From UBA2137 sp963740205 (lineage in GTDB: Bacteria > Pseudomonadota > Alphaproteobacteria > Micavibrionales > Micavibrionaceae): DNA of 64,000 bases. The stretch spans positions 434,001-498,000 of the forward strand of contig CAVUDD010000005.1 in NCBI GenBank assembly GCA_963740205.1. Direction: 5' to 3'. This document shows positions 53,909 to 63,369 of this stretch, one piece after another (position 1 is the stretch's first letter; the number at the start of each line of letters is the position of its first letter). Both the position numbers and the translations under genes were made by a program. The notes under the pieces are model-generated. The model was not told the origin of the DNA. It worked only from the letters and a program-made list of their open reading frames with translations, and did not search any database.

Positions 53909-54988
53909 ATGGATACGGCAAAACTTAAAGATGAAATCATTAATATGATTGAGGCGGCAAATGATACTGCCTCTCTTGAGGAAATCCGTGTTTCTGCGCT
54001 AGGTAAAAAAGGTCGTATCACTGATTTGATGAAATCTTTGGGGCAAATGGGTCATGAAGAGCGTATCGAGGCAGGCAAGCATTTCAACAAATTGAAAGAA
54101 GAAGTTGCTGGTTTGATTGATAAACAGGCATCCGCCCTTAAAAAGCAGGAATTGGACAAGCGCTTAGCGACTGAAACTCTTGATGTTACTTTGCCACCGC
54201 GTCCTTTGGAAAAAGGCTCAATTCATCCTATTTCGCAAACAATGGAAGAATTGCTGACTATTTTTGCTGATATGGGCTTTACATTGACCGAGGGCCCAGA
54301 CATCGAAGATGACTGGCATAATTTTACTGCATTAAACTTCCCGCCTGGGCATCCTGCGCGTGAGATGCAGGATACGTTCTTCTTGCCTAGTGATCCTGAT
54401 GAGACAGGAGAGCGTGCAAAGAAACTTTTAAGAACACATACATCATCAGTGCAAATTCGTCATATGATGGAAAATAAGCCGCCATATCGTATTATTTGTA
54501 TGGGACGTACCTATCGTTCTGACTATGATATGACGCATACACCTATGTTTCATCAATGTGAAGGACTCGTCATTGATAAAAACATCAACATGGGACATCT
54601 AAAAGGTTGTTTACTGGACTTCGTAAAGGCGTATTTCGAGGTTGATGATGTGCCCATGCGTTTCCGACCATCTTTTTTCCCGTTTACTGAGCCATCCGCT
54701 GAAGTTGATATCGGATGTACGCGCGAAAAAGGTGAGTTTAAAATCGGCGCAGGTGATGACTGGATGGAAATTCTGGGCTGTGGAATGGTGCACCCCAATG
54801 TCCTTAAGAACTGCGGAATTGACCCCTATGAATATCAAGGCTTTGCTTTTGGTATGGGGATTGAGCGCATAGCTATGCTAAAATACGGAATTCCTGATTT
54901 ACGTACATTTTTTGAGAGCGATACACGCTGGCTTAAACATTATGGCTTTGACCCTCTCAAACGTCCCAATCGCGCGTTTTCTGAGTAA
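53909..54988 (+). CDS. pheS: Phenylalanine--tRNA ligase alpha subunit
   Basis: The 359-aa class II synthetase subunit charges tRNA-Phe together with PheT. Motifs: GHPAREMQDTFF, HTSSVQIRHM, GRTYRSDYDMTHTPMFHQ, RFRPSFFPFTEPSAEVDI and FGMGIERIAMLKYGIPDLR. I used the ATG at 53909 rather than the TTG two codons earlier. pheT, normally next, is absent: a terminator follows at once, then an unrelated gene on the other strand. Confidence 0.96.
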   Translation: MDTAKLKDEIINMIEAANDTASLEEIRVSALGKKGRITDLMKSLGQMGHEERIEAGKHFNKLKEEVAGLIDKQASALKKQELDKRLATETLDVTLPPRPLEKGSIHPISQTMEELLTIFADMGFTLTEGPDIEDDWHNFTALNFPPGHPAREMQDTFFLPSDPDETGERAKKLLRTHTSSVQIRHMMENKPPYRIICMGRTYRSDYDMTHTPMFHQCEGLVIDKNINMGHLKGCLLDFVKAYFEVDDVPMRFRPSFFPFTEPSAEVDIGCTREKGEFKIGAGDDWMEILGCGMVHPNVLKNCGIDPYEYQGFAFGMGIERIAMLKYGIPDLRTFFESDTRWLKHYGFDPLKRPNRAFSE

Positions 54989-54989
54989 T

Positions 54990-55016
54990 AAAAAACCCGC
55001 GGTAAGCGGGTTTTTA
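54990..55016 (+). terminator. Rho-independent terminator after pheS
   Basis: AAAACCCGC/GCGGGTTTTT with a GGTAA-type loop begins right after the pheS stop. It may also serve the convergent gene ending at 55036. Confidence 0.93.
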
Positions 55017-55035
55017 AATGAGTGCCATCTATTTT

Positions 55036-55680
55036 CTATTTTGGATTACCTTGTGCATCGAGCGCAACAGGACGATTAACGCGTGTGGTTAAGTCTGCTG
55101 CGATAGGCTCATCATCCATCATTTCAATCATACCTGTCGGGTGAACGGCGAAATTAGCGATAAATAGCGCGTTTGAGTAGAATACAACCGCATCACATAA
55201 CCAGTGACCTTGTTCGTTTTTCCCTTCGTAAGACGCAGGACGAATAGCACCACCAATGACGGTACGCATTTTATCATCCATATCTTTAGGCATATTGGGA
55301 TCATTGATATCTTCTGAGATCAAGAAAGGGCCTTCTTCTCCGCGAACAAAGAAACAGAAGAAACGCAAATACTCGAGTACATTTTCATCTGTGATTTTAA
55401 TAGGAGCTTTCTTATTGATATCGTGAATTGGCGGTGATGTTCCATTCAAACGGTAAAGTGTGCCTTGGTCTGTTAAATAATAAACCGTCATATTCTTTGG
55501 TGACCAGTTAGGGTCGCGAACACGTATCATTGCAACGCTGTCATACCAAGGCATAGCGCGCCATTCTACCGTAGTTGATTCTGCTGAAGTTTTTAATTGC
55601 TGGTCAACAGGGTTGATTTGCGAAAGGAAACCATCTAGCTCTACGCCTGTAACAGGGTTCCAGTTATTGTCTTCATACAT
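55036..55680 (-). CDS. Hypothetical 214-aa protein
   Basis: I do not recognise the family. The protein looks soluble and cytoplasmic, with no signal peptide. It begins MYEDNNWNPVTGVELDGFLS, has a central YYLTDQGTLYRLNG and LRFFCFFVRGEEGPFLI, and a C-terminal VVFYSNALFIANFAVHPTG. The strand-rich, evenly spaced aromatic pattern suggests a compact beta domain. It stands alone between pheS and rpmH. Codon use is like its neighbours, so it is probably an ordinary conserved gene. Confidence 0.75.
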   Translation of the reverse strand: MYEDNNWNPVTGVELDGFLSQINPVDQQLKTSAESTTVEWRAMPWYDSVAMIRVRDPNWSPKNMTVYYLTDQGTLYRLNGTSPPIHDINKKAPIKITDENVLEYLRFFCFFVRGEEGPFLISEDINDPNMPKDMDDKMRTVIGGAIRPASYEGKNEQGHWLCDAVVFYSNALFIANFAVHPTGMIEMMDDEPIAADLTTRVNRPVALDAQGNPK

Positions 55681-55775
55681 AATTTAGCATTTCCCTTATT
55701 TGGATATTTGTTCTTACCGCTGTTTTTCTTACCAGAAGAATGTCATAAAAGCACATTCAGGAAAAGAAGTCTTTC

Positions 55776-55804
55776 TTGACATTGGTTTTTTTAACCATTA
55801 TACC
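55776..55804 (+). promoter_or_regulatory. Promoter of rpmH-rnpA
   Basis: TTGACA (55776-55781), a 17-base spacer and TATACC (55799-55804) form one of the best sigma-70-type promoters in the window, 70 bases before rpmH. Confidence 0.75.
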
Positions 55805-55874
55805 TTCGACCTTCAAGGTTTATAGAGTATAAAATTAAAGTTATTAAAGCGTTAAAATAAGGAGTGACACTGTC

Positions 55875-56015
55875 ATGTCAACGAAAAGAACATTTCAGCC
55901 CAGCCGTTTGGTTCGTGCCCGCCGCCATGGTTTTAGAGCACGTATGGCAACACGTGCAGGACGTGCCATTCTATCAGCACGCAGAGCAAAGGGCCGTAAA
56001 AAGCTTTCAGCCTAA
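55875..56015 (+). CDS. rpmH: 50S ribosomal protein L34
   Basis: The 46-aa basic protein begins MSTKRTFQPSRLVRARRHGF and ends KGRKKLSA, the canonical L34 sequence. AAGGAG is found 13 bases before the ATG. rnpA follows after 47 bases, the usual partner. Confidence 0.97.
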   Translation: MSTKRTFQPSRLVRARRHGFRARMATRAGRAILSARRAKGRKKLSA

Positions 56016-56062
56016 TAGGCTTTTGTAATTTGCGCTGGTAGCTATATGAAAGCACAGCGGTA

Positions 56063-56428
56063 ATGGCATTAGAAATTAAAGAAGAAAAGAAAATCGGACG
56101 TTTGAAAAAGCGAGCCGATTTTTTGCTTATGAATACCAAGGCCAAGCGCTGGGTTACTCCTGGCTATGCTGTTCAAGCCTTGGAAAGAAAAGCCGATAAT
56201 CCTTATACGGTTGGTTTTACAGTCACGAAGAAATTCAGTAAGCGCGCTGTTGACCGAAATCGCGCCAAAAGACGCTTACGTGCTTTAGTCGAGGAAAACC
56301 TGACCAATCTTGCAAAGGAAGATTTTGCGTTTGTCTTTATTGCGCGTGATGAATGTCTGAATGTCTCATTCGAGCAAATGCAAAAAGACTTACGTTGGGC
56401 CTTAAAAAGGCTGGATTGTTTAGTTTGA
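56063..56428 (+). CDS. rnpA: Ribonuclease P protein component
   Basis: The 121-aa basic protein supports the RNase P RNA in tRNA 5' processing. KRADFLLM at the start and the RNR motif AVDRNRAKRRLRAL are diagnostic. yidD and yidC, which usually follow, are absent; the next gene, gpsA, is convergent and overlaps by 9 bases. Confidence 0.95.
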   Translation: MALEIKEEKKIGRLKKRADFLLMNTKAKRWVTPGYAVQALERKADNPYTVGFTVTKKFSKRAVDRNRAKRRLRALVEENLTNLAKEDFAFVFIARDECLNVSFEQMQKDLRWALKRLDCLV

Positions 56429-57430
56429 GCTTTTGTCTGGTAATGGGCGCTCTAGCATTTGGTCAACAACTTCACTAACTGATTTTTGTCCAGACAGGCA
56501 TGTGTTTACCGCCTCAGATATAGGCATCTCAATAGCATTTTTCTTGGCAAGTGTAATTAGTGCCTTGGCAGTGTGAATACCTTCAGTCACTGAATTGCGC
56601 TGAGCTAGAATAGTTTCTAGCGTTTGTCCTGAGCCTAGTGCGTGTCCTAATGAAAAATTGCGTGACTGCATGGAATTACAAGTCAGCATAAGGTCGCCTA
56701 TTCCGCACATCCCAGTCAAAGTTTCTTTCTTTGCACCCATGGCGGAGGCAAGACGGGACATTTCAACAAGACCGCGCGTTACAAGTGCTGCGCGCGCACT
56801 TTCACCAAATCCAAGACCGTCGATTATACCACAGGCAATGGCTATAACGTTTTTTACTGCACCACCAATCTGGGTTCCAATAACATCATCTGTCGCATAT
56901 ATGCGTAAATGGCGCGTTGTAAGGGAATCTCTTATGTTTCTAGCGATATCCTTAGTTTCGGCGGCCAGTGTCATGGCGCTTGGAAGCCCATTGCCGATTT
57001 CACTAGCGAATGTGGGGCCAGTAAGAATTGCAATTGTTGAGTCGGGTAACTCTTGTGTTGCTACTTGAGATAGCAAAAGCCCAGTTTCAATTTCTATCCC
57101 TTTGGAGCATAAGACAATAGGTTTGTCTGCAATGTCTTTATCCTTCAAGGCTTTAAGCGTTGCTCTCACATGTTGTGCAGGGGTCACAATCAAAAGAATA
57201 TCACTATTTTTAAGTGTTTCAGACAAATCAGATGAGGCCTTAATAGATTCTGATAACTGAACAGTAGGTAGGTATAGATCATTGACTTGCGACTTATTGA
57301 TGGCATCAGCAACGCTTTGCTCGCGCGCCCACAACGTTACTTCCTTATCCGCAAGCGCTAAAGATTGTGCAAGCGCCGTACCCCATGCGCCTGCACCTAT
57401 AACACCAATTGAGGGAGATTGTTCTGTCAT
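56420..57430 (-). CDS. gpsA: Glycerol-3-phosphate dehydrogenase [NAD(P)+]
   Basis: GpsA makes sn-glycerol-3-phosphate for phospholipid synthesis. From the ATG at 57430 the product is 336 aa. The Rossmann motif IGVIGAGAWGTALA is near the N-terminus; LCSKGIE, LTGPTFASEI, GGAVKNVIAIACGI and GICDLMLTC-like GIGDLMLTC mark the substrate domain. A longer reading to 57505 adds 25 unrelated residues and is rejected. It follows tsaD on the same strand, a common pairing. Confidence 0.95.
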   Translation of the reverse strand: MTEQSPSIGVIGAGAWGTALAQSLALADKEVTLWAREQSVADAINKSQVNDLYLPTVQLSESIKASSDLSETLKNSDILLIVTPAQHVRATLKALKDKDIADKPIVLCSKGIEIETGLLLSQVATQELPDSTIAILTGPTFASEIGNGLPSAMTLAAETKDIARNIRDSLTTRHLRIYATDDVIGTQIGGAVKNVIAIACGIIDGLGFGESARAALVTRGLVEMSRLASAMGAKKETLTGMCGIGDLMLTCNSMQSRNFSLGHALGSGQTLETILAQRNSVTEGIHTAKALITLAKKNAIEMPISEAVNTCLSGQKSVSEVVDQMLERPLPDKSSN

Positions 57431-57471
57431 AAGAAAATTCGTCCTGTTCTCTTCATTTTTGAAACGCGAGT

Positions 57472-58537
57472 TTATATATTGTCTGCAACTTTGCCAAGAG
57501 GCCATCGCGGTGTTGCTTTGAAATCAAGTGTGTCTGTAAGACCTAGCGCCAACTTTTCTTGACCCGCCCATGCAATCATTGCCCCATTATCAGTGCACAG
57601 AGCAGGAGGCGGCACATAAAGCTGAATATGTTGGCTGTCAGTAAAGCTCTTGAAGGTTTTGGCGATAAACTGGTTTGCTGCCACTCCGCCCACAATGGCT
57701 AGGCTCTTAACATCGATTCCGCTCATGTCCTTTGCCATCATAATTGCGTTTTTGCATCTATCGGTCAATGTATCTGTTATTGCTATTTGAAAGGCGTAAG
57801 CAAGTTGGGACGCCTCTGTTTCGGGTATCGCGCCTTCTTGAAAATTTTCGATATATTGACGCATTGCTGTTTTAAGCCCAGAAAATGAAAAATCGCATCC
57901 ATCTTTGCCCAGTAAGGGTCTGGGAAGCTGGAATTTTTCTAATGCACTTTCTTTTTCAATACATTTTGAGGCAAGTTTCTCAATTTGAGGGCCACCTGGG
58001 TAGGGCAATCCCATCATTTTTGCAGATTTATCAAAACACTCGCCTAGGGCGTCATCGAGGGTTTGCCCAAGTGTCTCCATTTCTTGTGCATTTTTAACAA
58101 GAAGAAACTGCGTGTGACCTCCTGAGACCAGCAAGCAAAGATAGGGAAACTGAATATCAAAGGTTAGTCTTGGTGTAAGAACGTGCGCAGCAAGGTGATT
58201 AATCGCTATAAAGGGTTTGTTTAGGGTAGCAGCCAATGATTTGGCGTAAACCATGCCTACCATGACACCACCTATGAGGCCAGGTCCACATGTGGCCGCT
58301 ATGGCATCTATTTCGCTAATATCTATTTTTGCCTCTTTAAACACACGCTTCGACCACAGGAGAAATTTTCTCAACATGAGCGCGTGCGGCTATTTCCGGA
58401 ACAACACCACCATGTGGGATGTGATCCTCAAGTTGTGTATAGACACGATGTGCAATAATGTCTTTATGGTTACTAACGATTGCAGCGGCAGTTTCGTCAC
58501 AACTTGTTTCTATACCTAAAATTAACTGTTTTTGCAT
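57472..58537 (-). CDS. tsaD: TsaD, tRNA threonylcarbamoyltransferase, +1 frameshift
   Basis: TsaD transfers threonylcarbamoyl to A37 of tRNA with TsaB and TsaE. The first frame (58537 to about 58345) reads LILGIETSCDETAAAIV and GGVVPEIAARAHVEKI (metal-binding His). One extra base near 58345 moves to the second frame at FKEAKIDISEIDAIAATCGP, which continues through NHLAAHVLTPRL, LVSGGHTQ and the C-terminus. The repaired protein is about 354 aa, normal. The gene is essential in most bacteria, so an error in the sequence is likely. Confidence 0.92.
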
Positions 58538-58650
58538 AAGGTGCAGAATTACTGGTTTTATAAGTAAAGAGCAAGCCTAAGATTGCAATGTGTGCATGAA
58601 TGGTTTAGTGGTGTGTGCTGTTTTGGAACAACTCTTTAAAAGCTTTTAAT

Positions 58651-59586
58651 ATGGTATCAAAACTTAGGATAGGGACGAGGGGGAGCCAAATGGCTCTAAC
58701 TCAAGCAGCAGAAGTTGAAAAACGGCTCATAGCTCTACATCCCGACCTTCAAACTGAAATCATTATCATTAAAACATCTGGGGATTGGCGCCCTGATCAA
58801 GGTGAAACACGCCTTGGAGAAGCAGAGGGTGGAAAAGGTCTTTTTGCCAAAGAGCTTGAGCATGCGTTGATGGAAAACCATATTGATATAGCTGTGCACT
58901 CCGTAAAAGACATGCCTTCATTTTTGCCAGATGGCTTGGTGATGCAACATTATCTTGAAAGGGAAGATAGCCGTGATGCCTTCGTTTCCTATAAATATAA
59001 TAGTTTTAATGATTTGCCTGCTGGAGCAAAAATAGGCACATCCAGTGTACGTAGGCAGGCATTCCTTCTTTTGAAAAGACCTGATGTCAAAATTGTACCT
59101 TTTCGCGGCAACGTTCCCACAAGACTTGAAAAGCTTAAGGCTGGTAAAGTTGATGCCACTATATTGAGTTATGCGGGTCTTTGTCGCATTGATTTAGAAG
59201 AAGAAGTAAACCATGTTTTCCATACGCATGAAATTGTACCCGCTTGTGGACAAGGAGTTGTAGGTATTGAATATAGAGAAGGTGAGGCAAACACTAAATC
59301 CTTGCTTGATACAATTCATCATACAGATACAGGTTTTATGGTTGAGGCAGAGCGCGCAGCCTTACAGGTTTTAGATGGCTCATGCCATACGCCAATTGGT
59401 GTTCATGCTAAGCGTACAGAAAAAAATATGATGACTATTCAAATCATAGTTGCACGTACAGATGGTACGGAATTTTGGCATGCTAAAGAAGGCGCTCCTT
59501 GTGAAACAACGCAAGAAGCCATTTCTTTAGGTCAGCACACTGCTATGCTCGTTAAGAAAGACGTTGATCCGTCTGTTCTGAGTTAG
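58651..59586 (+). CDS. hemC: Porphobilinogen deaminase
   Basis: HemC polymerises four porphobilinogens to hydroxymethylbilane. The product is 311 aa from the ATG at 58651 (LRIGTRGSQMALTQA). HSVKDMPSFLP, GTSSVRRQAFLL and RGNVPTRLEKL form the active site. LDGSCHTPIGVHA holds the Cys that binds the dipyrromethane cofactor. It is the first gene of hemC-hemD-mic60-hemY, divergent from tsaD. Confidence 0.95.
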   Translation: MVSKLRIGTRGSQMALTQAAEVEKRLIALHPDLQTEIIIIKTSGDWRPDQGETRLGEAEGGKGLFAKELEHALMENHIDIAVHSVKDMPSFLPDGLVMQHYLEREDSRDAFVSYKYNSFNDLPAGAKIGTSSVRRQAFLLLKRPDVKIVPFRGNVPTRLEKLKAGKVDATILSYAGLCRIDLEEEVNHVFHTHEIVPACGQGVVGIEYREGEANTKSLLDTIHHTDTGFMVEAERAALQVLDGSCHTPIGVHAKRTEKNMMTIQIIVARTDGTEFWHAKEGAPCETTQEAISLGQHTAMLVKKDVDPSVLS

Positions 59587-59593
59587 AGTCGGT

Positions 59594-60322
59594 ATGTTAG
59601 GACAAGTTCTTTTCTTAACGCGCTCTCAAGAGGATAACGCCAGATTTATCCAAAACCTTGCCCAATACAAAATTGATATACCTGTGATTGACCATCCATT
59701 GGTACGTTATGAGTATTCCCAAGATGGCCCTAATAAAGAACAGCTTGAAGAAGCTTCAAAAATTATTTTGACCTCAAGGCGCTCCGCGGAATGGGTTGTA
59801 ACTAATAGTGAATTTTTTAAAAATAAATCATTTTATGTCGTGGGAGAAGAGACGGCTAATTTTTTAAATGCAAATAGTCTAAAAACAGAAGGCGTTGCAT
59901 CTAATGCTGAGAAGCTCATAAAAAGCCTGAAAGAGCTTAAGAGTGATAATTTTTTATATGTACGTGGTCAGTTCATAAAAACAGATGTATGTATCTCTCT
60001 TTACACAATAGGACATGAATGTGATGAGGTAATCGTTTATGAGGCCTTGTATTTAAAAGACTTGGGCGAGAGCGCTCAAAAAGAACTGCACAACGCTAAA
60101 ACTATTCTTGTACCTCTTTTTTCAGAGCGTTCTGCGCAAAATACTCTTGATAATTTACAACTTGATACGCTTGATAACGTGCGTACACGTACAAAACTCT
60201 TGTGTCTGTCACCTGCCGTGTTAAAGTCTCTACCAGAAAATTATGAGGGAGAAGCTTATGTTTGCAAAGCTCCTAATCTTGAAAATATGTGTGACCTAAT
60301 AAAGGAAAAAAGTGATGAGTAG
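59594..60322 (+). CDS. hemD: Uroporphyrinogen-III synthase
   Basis: The 242-aa product cyclises hydroxymethylbilane with ring D inversion. This poorly conserved family is recognised by VLFLTRSQEDNARF, ILTSRRSAEWVVTN and YVVGEETANFL in the first domain, and VYEALYLK plus VPLFSERSAQNT in the second. Position between hemC and the Mic60 homologue supports the call. The stop overlaps the next start. Confidence 0.85.
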   Translation: MLGQVLFLTRSQEDNARFIQNLAQYKIDIPVIDHPLVRYEYSQDGPNKEQLEEASKIILTSRRSAEWVVTNSEFFKNKSFYVVGEETANFLNANSLKTEGVASNAEKLIKSLKELKSDNFLYVRGQFIKTDVCISLYTIGHECDEVIVYEALYLKDLGESAQKELHNAKTILVPLFSERSAQNTLDNLQLDTLDNVRTRTKLLCLSPAVLKSLPENYEGEAYVCKAPNLENMCDLIKEKSDE

Positions 60323-61970
60323 CAGCGAACCATTAGAACATGCCCGCCAAATTATTGAGCGTTTCGGCGGAATTCGTCCGATGGCAACTAAAATAGACAC
60401 GCCCGTAACAACTGTACAAGGTTGGAAAAAAAGGGACGTTATCCCTGCCGCTAGACGTGAAGACGTTATGAAAGCTGCAAACAAGCATAACATTTCATTG
60501 GATGATATTCTCACGCAAGATACTGTGCTTCAGGATAAAAATGAGCCTAATAATATGCAGGAAAATGTATCTTCTGAGACAATCAACATTGGGCAAAGCG
60601 CATATAAACAAACTCAAGAAGATGATTTTGAGAAAGATATTCCGCCACGAGTTTTATATTCTCAACAAGACGAAGTTTCGCAAGCTGGGCGTGAGCCTAC
60701 AGGTAAAATTATCTTTATATCTTTAATAGCGGTGGTGGCATTTTTGGCTGCTGGTCTTATGACACTAGCTCCTAAGGTAAAGGTCGTCACCGAACAAGCT
60801 GATAGAATTGTCTCACTTGAAAAGAAGCTTGAAACAGTTGAGAAAGAACAGGAGGAAATATCTGAAAATATTCCTTCTAACCTTGATACTCGCTTAGAGG
60901 TTCTGCAAGATCAAGCAAGCAAAGCTGCCCAAAAGGCACAATCTGTTGCCTCACAAGCGACAGGTTTTGTTGTTGGGATGAATTCAGGTAATCTAGAAGA
61001 GCGCTTGGGTACATTAGAAACTACGATGGGTACATTTTTAGAACAAAAGGGCTCTATTGACCTCGCTGGGCTTTGGACAAACTTTTTGGGGTTACGTACA
61101 ACTGACTCAGGACGTACGCAACTTGACCAAACCACAGAGGAATTACTCTCATGGATAAATCGTCTTCAAAGTGATGAAGTTACTGTTGAAGAGTCACTTC
61201 CGGTTATACGTGATGAAAGTGATGTTGTTAAAAAGACTTTTGATGGTGTAGAGGATCAGGATATGAAGGCGGCAGCTTTACTTCTTGCCATGTCTCAAAT
61301 GCGCGATACATTGCGTCGTGACAACGAATCTTTCGACACAGATTTAGGTCTTTTAAAGAAATTAATTGGTTCTGAAAATCCCGCATTAGTAGCGTCTATT
61401 GATAAATTATCACCCCATGCAGATGAAGGCGTACTCTCACCTGATGGGCTAAAGAACGAATTTAAGGGAATGGCCGGTGACATTGTTGTCGCGTCACTAC
61501 AAGGTGAGGACGTTTCCATTACAGATAAGGCGCGAGCGAGATTTAGCGAGTTGCTCAAGGTCGAAAAAGATGGAGAGCCTCTAACTGGCACACCGACGCA
61601 GGTTGTTGTTGCAAAGGCACAAAACAAACTTGATGAGGGCGACATACAGGGTGCAATTCAACTTCTGCAAGGCTTGGATGGTGAGGCGGCCAATCGTGCA
61701 GCGCCCTTCATTGAAGAGGCAGAGCTCACACTCCTTGCGGGTCAACTCCAAGAGCTCTTGGGACAAAGTATCGAAACACAGTTGAGGTTGTCGCCAAATG
61801 CAATGCCTAAAATCCCAACTTCACTTGGCACCAAGGCAAAAAACATTGATCTTGAGACTATGTTGGATGGACTTAAAGAAGCAGTTCCTCTTGGTGGGGA
61901 AGTTGTTGAAGATCCTGATTCAGGTTTTAAAATCTACAAAAAGGGGACGGTTCTACCAACGGAAAGGTAG
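60315..61970 (+). CDS. Alphaproteobacterial Mic60/mitofilin-like protein (COG4223)
   Basis: The 551-aa product has an N-terminal helix-turn-helix-like segment (about 12-65, MATKIDTPVTTVQGWKKRD). One membrane helix follows at 131-152 (KIIFISLIAVVAFLAAGLMT), then a coiled coil from about 155 and a long helical C-terminal region ending in a mitofilin-like signature. This architecture beside hemD and hemY matches alphaproteobacterial Mic60, the homologue of the mitochondrial crista-junction protein, which bends the intracytoplasmic or inner membrane. Start ATG 60315 is chosen over GTG 60312. Confidence 0.8.
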   Translation: MSSSEPLEHARQIIERFGGIRPMATKIDTPVTTVQGWKKRDVIPAARREDVMKAANKHNISLDDILTQDTVLQDKNEPNNMQENVSSETINIGQSAYKQTQEDDFEKDIPPRVLYSQQDEVSQAGREPTGKIIFISLIAVVAFLAAGLMTLAPKVKVVTEQADRIVSLEKKLETVEKEQEEISENIPSNLDTRLEVLQDQASKAAQKAQSVASQATGFVVGMNSGNLEERLGTLETTMGTFLEQKGSIDLAGLWTNFLGLRTTDSGRTQLDQTTEELLSWINRLQSDEVTVEESLPVIRDESDVVKKTFDGVEDQDMKAAALLLAMSQMRDTLRRDNESFDTDLGLLKKLIGSENPALVASIDKLSPHADEGVLSPDGLKNEFKGMAGDIVVASLQGEDVSITDKARARFSELLKVEKDGEPLTGTPTQVVVAKAQNKLDEGDIQGAIQLLQGLDGEAANRAAPFIEEAELTLLAGQLQELLGQSIETQLRLSPNAMPKIPTSLGTKAKNIDLETMLDGLKEAVPLGGEVVEDPDSGFKIYKKGTVLPTER

Positions 61971-61995
61971 CGCTGTTTATAAGGCTTAAAACATT

Positions 61996-63369
61996 ATGCT
62001 AAAGGCTTTTTGGGCTCTTATTCAAATACTATTAGTCTGCCTGTTTTTCCTTTTTCTAAGCGAACAGAAGGGAAGTGTTCATCTTGAATGGAGGGATTAT
62101 GTCCTTGATATCAACATGGGACTTTTTCTTGTCTGCTTTTTTGGCTTTCTTTTCATCGTTCTCCTTATTCATAAATTTGCGATTAACATAGGCGATGTTC
62201 CGAAAACAATGAGGCGTTACTGGACTGAGCGCTCACTTAAGAAAAGTCATATTTCGCTGACGCGTTCACTCGTTCTTTTATCTGCTGGTGATTACAAGCA
62301 TGCAGCTTATCACGCATATAGAGCGCAAGCTTTGTTACCAGAAGGATTTGATGGAAGTGCAGCAGGCTTTATTGAAGCACATTCTGCGCAAAAAGCGGGG
62401 CAGGATAAACGCGCTAGACAAAACTACCAACACCTTCTTGAAAATAAAGAGTCTGCGTTTCTCGGTGTACAAGGCTTAATGCAGTCAGAAATAGAAGCTG
62501 GTGATTTTGAAAGCTCTTTGCGTATGGCGTACCGAGCGAAAGATATGCATCCCAAGCAACCTTGGATTTTGAAGACTGTGTATGATTTGGAAATTAAGAA
62601 TGGTCATTGGCATAAGGCACTCTTAACGTTGGAAAAACTTAAGAAAGCCAAGGGCATTGATGATGAAGCATATGAAAGTGATAAAAAAGCACTGTTCGTA
62701 GTTCTGTCTGATGAAAAAACTTCAATAGATCCCAAGGGTAGTGATGCTTATTTGAAAAAAGCACTGTCGGTTGATCCTGGATTTATACCAGCAGCAAAAC
62801 GCCTTGCTTTGAATTATATTGAATTGAATAAAAATAAATCAGCACAAAAGATTGTTCTTAAGGCTTGGGATACAATGCCCCATCCTGAACTCGTCAAAAT
62901 CTGGACAATGCTCGCACCAGAGAATAAACCAAACAAAAGCTCGTTACGTTTGAAATGGTTTGAAAAGCTGGTCGCCAGAAACCCAGACGCCGTTGAGGGT
63001 CAATTGGCAATAGCACAAATTGCACTTGATGATGGTTTGTGGGGGGAGGCACGATCCTACCTTACACAAGCCGAGAAAATTGATGCTAATGCCGATGTTT
63101 ATAAAATGTGGGCAAGATTAGAGGAGTTATCAACGCGTAACGAAGAGGCTGTCTCTGCCTGGCTGAGAAAGGCATCTGATTCGAAGCCTTCTAAGAAATG
63201 GGTCTGTAAACTAACATTCAGGCAGTACCAGCAATGGTATGCTATAGCCGAGCCTCATGGATCATTTAATACCATTCAGTGGTGTAACCCATTGTCTGTT
63301 GATGATGTTGACGCGAAAATTACTTTTCAAGCTCCGTCATCTGGCGGATTTCTATCTGGTAGTGCCTAG
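61996..63369 (+). CDS. HemY-like TPR membrane protein
   Basis: The 457-aa product has two N-terminal membrane helices (about 5-22 and 40-63) followed by TPR-like repeats throughout, as in the HemY_N family linked to heme-synthesis operons. The biochemical role is unresolved; it is not protoporphyrinogen oxidase. In alphaproteobacteria it regularly follows the Mic60 homologue, as here. Convergent with ubiA, overlapping by 4 bases. Confidence 0.85.
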   Translation: MLKAFWALIQILLVCLFFLFLSEQKGSVHLEWRDYVLDINMGLFLVCFFGFLFIVLLIHKFAINIGDVPKTMRRYWTERSLKKSHISLTRSLVLLSAGDYKHAAYHAYRAQALLPEGFDGSAAGFIEAHSAQKAGQDKRARQNYQHLLENKESAFLGVQGLMQSEIEAGDFESSLRMAYRAKDMHPKQPWILKTVYDLEIKNGHWHKALLTLEKLKKAKGIDDEAYESDKKALFVVLSDEKTSIDPKGSDAYLKKALSVDPGFIPAAKRLALNYIELNKNKSAQKIVLKAWDTMPHPELVKIWTMLAPENKPNKSSLRLKWFEKLVARNPDAVEGQLAIAQIALDDGLWGEARSYLTQAEKIDANADVYKMWARLEELSTRNEEAVSAWLRKASDSKPSKKWVCKLTFRQYQQWYAIAEPHGSFNTIQWCNPLSVDDVDAKITFQAPSSGGFLSGSA

